Shown: positions 56,387-64,000 of the stretch, piece after piece | Layout: each line of letters opens with the position of its first letter | Position numbering within the stretch: the stretch's first letter is position 1 | Source: Tetrapyrgos nigripes | Lineage: Eukaryota; Basidiomycota; Agaricomycetes; Agaricales; Campanellaceae | Length of the DNA: 64,000 nt | NCBI GenBank assembly: GCA_013368315.1 | Contig: JAACJM010000138.1 | Location: 157,640-221,639, forward strand | Reading direction: 5' to 3' | Translations under genes and position numbers: made by a program | Notes under the pieces: model-generated | Told to the model about the DNA's origin: nothing | Databases searched by the model: none | What the model saw: the letters and a program-made list of their open reading frames with translations, nothing else

Positions 56387-57213
56387 TCAAATGGCAGCAA
56401 TAAACTCTTCAATGAGGAAACGATCAACAGTGGCACGCATATCAGGCTCAAGCTCTCTATCCAATAAATCCCAGAACGCAGCAATAGCACTATCCCTGAG
56501 AAAGGTATGAGATCACAGAAAAGGGCTGACTTTGGAAAGATACCTTGAACTATAGAAATCTATGCCACCAAGATAATGAATGACGAAAACAACAGCTTTG
56601 CCCTTACTAGAACTGGTAAGGGTTGATGCTGAGGTGGTGTTGAGCTGGGCCTTTGATGGACTAATGCTTCAGGATCTGGGTTTTGTGGGAGACTGGGGTG
56701 GAGTCTGAATGGCTGAAGGTGCTGGGAATGGATGAGGATATGAGACGCCAAGGTTAGGTTGAGCCTCACAATTGAGAATAGAAGTGTCGACCGGATTTGC
56801 TGGGAAGCCCTGCCTTCTGGGAGCAGCCTGTGTCTTGGCTTCAACCTTGAGCTCTGAGTCAAATGGTCTGACGAGAGGTTGAGCTTCTGAGCCTGAATGT
56901 TGGTGAAGGTTGGAGCAATTGAACATCCAAGTAGACAGAATGGTGTCTTTCTCGGACTCATGGTAACCTTTTGGCTCAGGCTGTTGTGGTTTGGAGAGGC
57001 GGGCTAGGTTTGAGGCCAGTTTTCTTGAGGAAAAATGAGCTGAAGTTTGCGTGAAAAAAGAATGCTTACTCACTGATCCAAGTAAATACCAGCAGAAGAA
57101 CCACAGGGAATAAGGTAATATTTGAAGTTCTGATGAGCAGTAGCAAAATAAGGCCCAACAGTCTGTATGAGCTTTGGAGAGCATCCACGAAAGTCTGCTT
57201 GAGTTGTCGACAT
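56387..57213 (-). CDS. Element B hypothetical protein
   Basis: Start ATG at 57213 (MSTTQADFRGCSPKLIQTVG, then NFKYYLIPCGSSAGIYLDQ). A GTGAGT donor follows near 57074 and an acceptor ends TCAAG near 57024. Exon 2 is Pro/Ser-rich (SKPQQPEPKGYHESEKDTIL). A last exon, after an intron at about 56545-56498, reads SAIAAFWDLLDRELEPDMRA and ends EEFIAAI at 56387. The YYLI-x5-GIY segment faintly resembles the short viroplasmin/RNase H N-terminal fold (a W/Y-Y-x-V-x-x-G-x-x-x-G-V/I-F/Y pattern), but I would not assign it. It sits between the TET/JBP and KDZ genes on the same strand. It may be an accessory protein of the transposon. Confidence 0.5.
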
Positions 57214-57790
57214 GAGTGTAGAAGGTGGAGGTTGGATTCGTCGGAGCTGGAAAATCGTGTATGTTTGAACATGCACGTGGGTCCTGAGAAGCAATTGATA
57301 GCTTTTACAAAAGCTCCGCTCCAAGTCCATGTAGATTAGAGCTAAGATGGAGCATGGAAAGAAAACAAGCACAACTGATACAATATTTCAATCTTGCAGT
57401 GCCAGATTGAGTTGTCATTGTTGAAATCAATGAATAGCCATTTTGAGTTGAAACAATGATTCCAAAATGCTTCAAACGGACTTAATCATGAGGAGCTGAG
57501 ATTGATTGTTGAACATTCAATGTTTGCCTGATCCAATCTTTGATTTGATTAGAAGGAAGATTTGACTTGGAACAGACTCAGAGTTAAGTTGTAAGTTCAC
57601 TTCCGATAGGAGTGGAATAGATCATATAGATGCATCTATGGTTCATTCCACTAAACAAGTCATTGGTTTAATGTGGAAGATAGATCAGATACACTATATG
57701 TCTCTATCTATCTTTGCTTCACCTCAGTTTCCTCAGAGGAACCTATGTATCTCAGAATCAAGCAAGAACAACTTGAAATCAACATATCAT
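57214..57790. other. Spacer between TET/JBP gene and the hypothetical protein
   Basis: AT-rich. Contains ATTGAATGTTCAATAA-type imperfect inverted words near 57400-57560, and one CTTTTACAAAAG at 57303. No gene is recognised. Confidence 0.4.
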
Positions 57791-59654
57791 CTATTTAGTT
57801 TCGTACCTCTCTCTAAGCTGCTGCAATGTAGAGTATTTATTTAAGTCATCTTTAATCCTATCCTTCTGCCTCTTTTCAGCTTCTTCCACTTCTAAATCAG
57901 ACATCTGACTTCTCATTTTAAATCCATCCTCAACATACCAAAACAGGTCTCCTGTAGTATACTGTGTAAATGAATAACATGTTTCATCAGAGCCAATAGC
58001 AGTGTTGCAATGCTCAAGATAAGCGGAGGGTAAGAAAAAGGTCCATCCAGGGGGAAATTCAATGACAAGCTTGAGCTTCCACAAAACAATATGCCCTCCT
58101 TTCCTAAAGTCGAAATCTCTGAAGGCAGTGATAGCACACCATCCAGCAATGTAATTCTTGTGATCGATGTGGCTGATACATTCCGTCTTTGGTCCAAAAT
58201 TGTATGTGACACAACAGAACATGGATTTCATGAAAGTAAACACCAACGAAGGGTCGTTTGTCTTCAACTTGGTCCTTATTTCACCATACTATTCATAAAG
58301 GTTTGGGGACCAATGAGCAAAGCAAGCAGATGCATGTCCAGCCATACGGATAAAGCATTGCTTGTGTCGAAGGTGATTCAATGCAGCAGCGGTCTTCTTT
58401 GAGTGATACAGTCTTTTGGGGAACTTTTACAAAAGTGCACATTTATTATTTTGATTTTACTAAAAAGGTCGGGTCTTACAGTTTGACCACCCCCAGCAGA
58501 AACACCATCTGCCTTGACTCTATAAGTGCCTCATCTATGAAATACCTGCTCAGGTGGAAACAAAAGCCCTGGCTTCATAACAACAAGAACACCTTTCCTT
58601 TTCTTCTTTCCACCCTGCTTAACAACCTCTCTAGGATTGCATTCTCGCTCCAGTGCTTTAGCTGCTGGCTCAGCAACCTTCTTGATCCAATCGGCCTCCT
58701 TGACGTCCTGGGGGGAGGTACCAAGCATCCAAATACTATGTTGTTGGAATCAAAGAGTGGTCAGGGTGTGTTACTTTTGTAAATGCATGGTATAAGCAAG
58801 CTGAGACATTTGTAAAAGTAAAGGATAATACTTGCCTTTTCACTTGCACTAGAGTAAAACCTAGACCTCCCTCTCCACAGAGCTGCTCCATTGTCCAGAC
58901 TTCATTCTTCAATCCCTCAATACCGTTTGCCCGACCAATATAGCCCAATGTTGAATTTACCATTCTGCCTATACTATAACTGTTTGGAACCTTGGTTTTG
59001 ACGCTCTTCAGCATTTTTTGGCCAGCGGGGCTGCGGGGCTGATATGAGCTTGGAGATGCGAGAGACCTCTGTTTCGATCTTGAGACATGGGAGCGGATGG
59101 TTGACTTTTTGGACATGTTAGAGACAGTAGCTTCTGGTAAGTTTGATCTGGCTTTCTTGGGCTTGGAACAACGAGTCCTTCTCTTGCATTTACCAGTTCT
59201 TGGGGTTGATGCAGATGGCTCGGACTCCAATGTTGCATCTGATTCCTCTGTCTCAGGATCCAATTCCTCTGAGGAGAGGGCGTGTGTGGCATTGAGGGGT
59301 GGGTTGTCCTGAACCTCGTCTAATTCTGAGGGGTGAGGCTCCCCATGAAGCAGCATGGCCAGGTCAAAGTCGAAAGGCATAGGTGGTTGAAAATAACTGC
59401 TGTCCCACACGGTGAATACATTCCCAGACCAGGTCTGGATGGAAGCAGCGTAAGACATACCGGGGAAGTAAAAAAATGCGTACCTTTCTTATCATGAGTG
59501 GGTGGGGACCGAGTGAGGATGCTGAGTCCAAGAAAACTGGGAACCGGTCTAAATAAAACATTAAAATAAGCATATAAGAGAATGAAAGAAAACACATACC
59601 TTTATTATCACGAGCCTTGTGGATCCTAGAAGAGAAAATATCAGCATGCTGCAT
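57791..59654 (-). CDS. TET/JBP-family 2-oxoglutarate/Fe(II) dioxygenase, probably inactive
   Basis: This family oxidises 5-methylcytosine or thymine in DNA. The likely start is ATG 59654 (MQHADIFSSRIHKARDNK). Introns follow at about 59599-59551 and 59485-59436. An acidic/basic linker (59435-59000) and a region with GMLGTSPQDVKEADW lead into RMAGHASACFAHWSPNLY and the double-stranded beta-helix (58267-57880): FGPKTECISHIDHKNYIAGW with the H-x-D iron site, CAITAFRDFDFRKGGHIVLW, KLKLVIEFPPGWTFFLPSAY, distal His in LEHCN, and ETCYSFTQYTTGDLFWYV. Family members normally have Arg at the ETRYSF position that binds 2-oxoglutarate; here it is Cys (TGT, from CGT by one transition). A TAG lies in frame near 58306. 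I infer a recently disabled gene. It is divergent from the gene at 59977. Confidence 0.85.
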
Positions 59655-59976
59655 GTGGCAAGTAGGAGAAGAGTAGTGAACTGTGAGGTCAACATAGATG
59701 CTCACAGGACGTGCCCAGGATTGAGAACAGAGTGGAGCTATCAAGTCGACATCCACAGTTCACTACTCAAGAGATTTGGGCTGTAAATGGGACTTACTGA
59801 TCTATGGTTGTAGTTTGTGTTTGTGTTTGCGTTGGCAGCAGAGAGGTTCTTTGAGGTCACATGACACCTGTTCAAATGCTGTCAAAAACCTTCAGCCTGT
59901 TGCCACTCAGAAGCACGCTTCTTCAAAGTTCCACGTCCACATTTACAAATCAAGCCTTATCAGTATACCGGTTACA
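59655..59976. promoter_or_regulatory. Divergent intergenic region of element B
   Basis: About 320 bp separate the TET/JBP start and the ATG at 59977, so the two genes probably share a bidirectional promoter. Further 5' exons of either gene could lie here. No clear TATA box was seen. Confidence 0.35.
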
Positions 59977-62900
59977 ATGGGAAAACAAAGCAAGTCCAAA
60001 AAGGCTATTAGCAAGAGGGCCAAACACACTAAACTGCCCAAAAAGCATGCCAACCCTGGATACTTCGCCGGCGATGCGCTTGAGTTTCTCGAGTCAAATC
60101 TCCAGAAGTACATCGACTCAGAAGATTCACGCGAATCGTTTTGGAACGACTTCTTTCAGGAGTATCACAAGAAGTTTCCAGATGATTTGACTGCCAATGA
60201 GAAGTTGGAGGTGAAGAAGTTGATCCAAAAATACAATTTGGATCGTGATTGTGGAAGAAAGGATGAGGATAAAGAAGAAGATGGTGAAGGGGACAGCGAT
60301 GACAGAAATGAAAATAGGGAAGAAGGAGCAAGGAAAAAGGGAGAGTTGGAAAAACGTGGGAGCGTGGTCTCCTCAACAGCACCTGACGCATCTGATGCAT
60401 CCAAAGCTAGTCCAGCACCCGAGTCTGATACCGCCATCCCTTCCCAAACCGTCAGTCAAGCGCCCAAAGCTGGTCCAGCACCCAAGTCCGATACCGCTGT
60501 CCCTGTCACTCAAGCGCCCATCACGTCCGATTTGGCAACTCAGCAATTGAATGCTGGCGTTGCCGTCACAGGAACACGCTACTGCTGCCGCTGTTGCAAC
60601 CCCTGCTTCCAATGCCCAGTCCTCTAAGACGACTGCTGAGGACTCCTCTGCATCTGTCCCTTTGGATTCAACAGCTCGAGCCCCAAATCTTGGTAAAGAC
60701 ATCACCACTGCTCCTTCCAATGACCCGTCTTCCTCGACAGGGGTAGCCAACGGCAACTCCAAGAAGAAGGATCCGATTCTTCTGGATGATGAAGACAACG
60801 CTCCTGTGAAGAGAGCCCATCATTCCCAGAGGACGGAGGAGGAGAACCATCTGCTGGCAAGGGGTGCTACTACCACGGTAAGTTCTCCTCTAGATTTACA
60901 GAAACTTTTACAAAAGTGACCTTTTACTAAACCAAATTTTCAGAAAATAAAGACCTGGTTCTCAAATCGCAACACGAAGCACAGGGCAGTTCAAAGGCTC
61001 ACCGGTCAAGACCTCGTCTCCACCCTCCAAATGAAGTCTCTCCCACCTGCTCGCTGTACCACCACTGCTGCCAAGTTCTATGAGAGTCATCCCGATTACA
61101 AGGCGAAAATTGATGAGAAATATATGGAAGAGTATGGGCCAATTGACTCCAACAACAAGAACTACCTCCAGAGACACACCACCATCGCAAAGAAGCTGTT
61201 CGAAGAGGAAGATGAGGAGACTTGGGCAAAGATTATTCAGGAAGCAAAGGAGCAGCAGAAAGAGGACAAGGAGGCTTGGGAAGCCCTCAAGAATCAGGAT
61301 CCCTTTGACAACACTGACCTTGAGTCCTTGGCACTGTGAGTACCCCTAGAGCTTTTGTAAAAGTTGAAGTTATGAATCGTTCATTCTAGTCATCGGCAGC
61401 AACTGGGCCCAACGCTACATTCCCTTTTGACCAACACAAAGATCTCATTGGTTGCAATCGGGAAGGCTTTGGATAGTGAAAAGGAGGATGATATATTCAG
61501 CTGCAGGTAAGCTTTCTTGACACTCACTTTTACAAAAGTAATAAGCTAATCAGGTTTTTTTGCAAAAGCGTTCATGCTGGTACAACTCCAGGGGAAGATG
61601 GCAGGACATTTGCTCAGTGGGATGCTCGTGGTTTCAAGTTCCATGCAGCTGTCTTTGGCGAGTTTGTGAAAGCATGTATTTGGCTAGAAAATGGTAAGCT
61701 CTCGATAAACTACTGGCATGTGATTGTCCACTAACCTTCTATCAGGTTTGGACGCTTGTCCTGCAGATTGGCCGAAGTTCTTCGGGGTCAGTGAACCTCC
61801 TGAGGATATCATGACCGTGCCGGTGTATGTGCCTCCCAAGGAGACTGCTGGCTCATCGAAAGATGGTGCCGAGGCTCAGCCATCGTCTTCAAAACCTGGG
61901 CCCAAACCCAAAGGTAGTGCCAAGCTGAAACCCAAGTCAAAGCCCAAAGTCGTCCTCAGTGCCAAAGCAGCTGGGAAAAAGAGGAAGAAGGACGAGACAA
62001 GTGAGGAGGAGGCTTCGGACAGTGATTATAGTGGGAAAGATGGGAGTGGTGAGGATGAGGAGGATGGAGAAGAGGATGAGCTGCAGAATGAGGAGGATGA
62101 TATACCCATGCTGCCATCCACTCCTCGGATTCAGAGGACTCGAGAGGCATTTGTAATGGATGCTATGGAGGACGAGCTGGCTGCTATGGACACACCCACT
62201 CGGAGGAAGGAATTACAAAAGCTCTGTGACATGGATGTGCACGCATTTAGGAGGGCCAACGATGCTGCCACAATGAGGAAGCTCAAGGGAGATGTCGGAG
62301 TCAAGGGCGCTATGAAAAGAAATGCCAGCTGGAAAGAAGGGAAAGAAGAATGCCAAGAAGACCAAGGCGAAGGGGAAAGAGGTTGAGCCGGTGGCTAAGA
62401 AACAGAAGATGGTCGTCACCGTCATGCAAACCCACAGCAAGAAGAACCAGACTGTAAACTTTGAGGAGAGGGCCAAGTCTTCAGTACTGTTGCCTGCTCC
62501 CAATTCTGTGGTCCCAGCACCCACCCCAAAGCCTGTGGAAAACTCCCAGTCTGGTCCTGCTCAATCCAAACAGCAAACTGCACCCCCCACACTCAATCTT
62601 CCCATGCCCTCCAATGCCAACAAGGAACTCTGCCTCTTGAGGGACCTTATTCTCTGCTTGCCTTTGGTTGTTGAAGAGGGGAAGGACAGCAATCCCATTG
62701 CCGTGTCATTCTACTCAGAGCAGGATGAACCGTGGGAGAAGACATGTCTGGCCCTGACTCATGGGAACATTGGGATAGCTTGTTGAACACTCTTTTGCAA
62801 AAGTTGGGACAGAGAGTGAGGAGGTTTATGTGAATAAGCTGGTCAAAAGGGGCAAAAAGGGAACAGCGGCGTTGTACTGGGCTTTGGCACATGTCATGGA

Positions 62901-64000
62901 GCATGTCATCGACCCCTGTATGCTAGAGGGGAAGATTGATAGGGTGATTAATGCTATCTAAATCAAGTAAGTTGTTTCTTCTATCATCCACTTTTGCAAA
63001 TTGGTTGGCCTGGGTCCACTGTTGGTCTTTTGCAAAAGTTGACACCATGCTATCTCCTGTTTTTGTAAAAGCCTTATACTGAGTTCTACACTCCAAGGTG
63101 CCCAGAACTCAAAGTCCCGCTGAAATCTGCACCCATCACAGCACTGTTCCCCTCCCATCCAACAGTCCTACAACACACCTCTGTTCCACCCATTGCTACA
63201 TTGTCAGAACCTGGTCCCTCCACCACTCCCACATCCTTTCTTTGACTTCGTCCTCCAGTATCTGGAACAAACACAGTCTTTACACCATTGCGACGTACAC
63301 CTTCCCTTCCCCTGGTCCTGCTCCTGAAAAGGAGTCACCACAGAAAGGTGGAAAAAGGAAGTTTGAAATGGTTGCCCTGACCACTCCTGATGATGAACGA
63401 CCACCTTGGGTAACCAAAATGGAGAACTACCTTTCCTGGGGTGTCTGGTCCAGCATGGACAGAGGCTATCGACAACCTGATCGTCATGGAATCGCTGTTT
63501 GGGTATGATCGAGGAAGCAAGACCCTCTCTACAGTAAATCAGCCGGAAGCTGTCCAAGCGTGGGTAAAGAGTGGCAGAGAACCTCTTCTTCCAGCTCTCA
63601 TTGCATTCAACCCTATGGAGAAGGACTATCCGCAGCTTTTACAAAAGTTTGCAAACTCTATAGTGACTTGGTGGAATGCACTGCAACCAGACTGGAGGAG
63701 AATTGAGACCAATCCTGATGACATTGAGTCTTATAGCTGGGTGAAAGAGGTGAAGGGTTCATGGGATGGGCTGAGGTGCCATGGAGTCAATGGGTTTCAG
63801 TCCCTATTGGCCCTGTTGAAGTGGTGGATAATCCTGGATCAGAAATTCTTGTGGAGAACAAGAAGAAGAAGATTGAGGTTGATTTGTCCAAGTCAGCCGA
63901 CTCGCAGACTGGTTCATCTGTTTGGACCAAGACCCTTGCTGACATCGTCTGGGTCATGTGGTCCATCACCCAGGGGATGTATAGCAGCCAAGGACCCCTT
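59977..64000 (+). CDS. Element B divergent gene: basic/acidic protein with homeodomain-like helix, runs off the edge
   Basis: Start ATG 59977 (MGKQSKSKKAISKRAKHTKL). A helical segment (SFWNDFFQEYHKKFPDDLTA, NEKLEVKKLIQKYNL) is followed by a long acidic Pro/Ala linker. After an intron (about 60881-60942) comes KIKTWFSNRNTKHRA, which resembles the recognition helix of a homeodomain (x-x-x-WFxNRRxKxx). Next are VSTLQMKSLPPARCTTTAAK, further exons with KISLVAIGKALDSEKEDDIF and FKFHAAVFGEFVKACIWLEN, a Lys-rich/acidic region, and a Trp-rich end (TWWNALQPDWRRIETNPDD, WDGLRCHGVNGFQSLLALLK). Frame changes near 60560, 62330 and 63820 may be indels. It could be two genes. Function unknown; DNA binding is inferred from the helix. 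Confidence 0.5.

Larger units (their letters stand above)
51371..64000. mobile_element. Element B: CxC2-KDZ transposon carrying a TET/JBP gene
   Basis: Inserted in Gypsy-2 pol near 51370 and running off the right edge, so at least 12.6 kb. Three minus-strand genes (KDZ transposase, unknown protein, TET/JBP dioxygenase) and one plus-strand gene (59977 onward) are arranged tightly. The motif CTTTTGYAAAAG or a variant occurs in almost every spacer and intron from 51.39 to 63.66 kb and is not seen elsewhere in the window in comparable form. The pairing of KDZ transposase with TET/JBP is established for fungi. The right terminus and target duplication are outside the view. Confidence 0.75.

Overview
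The window looks like a repeat-rich accessory region of a mushroom-forming basidiomycete (Agaricomycetes). Evidence: short GT-AG introns throughout the coding genes, chromodomain-bearing Ty3/gypsy elements, a DIRS-type tyrosine-recombinase retroelement, and two KDZ (Kyakuja-Dileera-Zisupton) DNA transposases of the CxC1 and CxC2 classes that are expanded in this group. The species cannot be named. I saw no rRNA, tRNA, CRISPR array or clear housekeeping gene.

Layout. 1-6.2 kb: mostly non-coding, with two relic genes and an 80-90 bp tandem repeat interrupted by a 570 bp hAT-like MITE that has an 8 bp target duplication. 6.26-24.84 kb (element A): an 18.6 kb segment bounded by matching 110 bp terminal inverted repeats, each followed inward by an array of GGGAATTCCC-like palindromes. 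It carries a CxC1-KDZ transposase (minus), two small CxxC proteins (plus), a multi-KOW, NGN-containing SPT5-like elongation factor (minus), a perfect 26 bp hairpin inside a longer inverted repeat, and a long acidic/basic repeat protein (plus). 24.8-29.8 kb: intergenic, with one candidate small secreted protein and a 1.66 kb solo-LTR-like repeat. 29.8-51.4 kb: a nested graveyard. A minus-strand DIRS-like element is broken by a 1.7 kb solo-LTR-like repeat, by Gypsy-1 (33,781-46,463; TSD GGGCA) and by Gypsy-2 (from 47,762). Gypsy-1 is broken by Gypsy-3 (37,469-44,417; TSD AAGCC), which is itself broken by a 557 bp solo LTR (TSD TTTAT). About 51.37-64 kb (element B): a second KDZ element inside Gypsy-2 pol, running off the right edge. 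It carries a CxC2-KDZ transposase, an unknown protein, a TET/JBP-type 2-oxoglutarate dioxygenase (the family that oxidises 5-methylcytosine), and a divergent plus-strand gene with a homeodomain-like helix. A short palindrome, CTTTTGYAAAAG and variants, is scattered through nearly every intron and spacer of element B.

How it fits together. KDZ transposons carrying TET/JBP genes are known from fungi (Iyer and colleagues, 2014). Less familiar here are (i) an SPT5-like elongation factor inside an apparent giant KDZ element and (ii) element-specific palindromic motifs: GGGAATTCCC clustered at the ends of A, CTTTTGYAAAAG dispersed through B. Most in-frame stops in the retroelements and transposases are TGA where CGA (Arg) is expected, which points to CpG decay of methylated DNA. 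The TET copy itself has an apparent Arg-to-Cys change at its 2-oxoglutarate-binding position and an in-frame TAG, so this copy is probably inactive.
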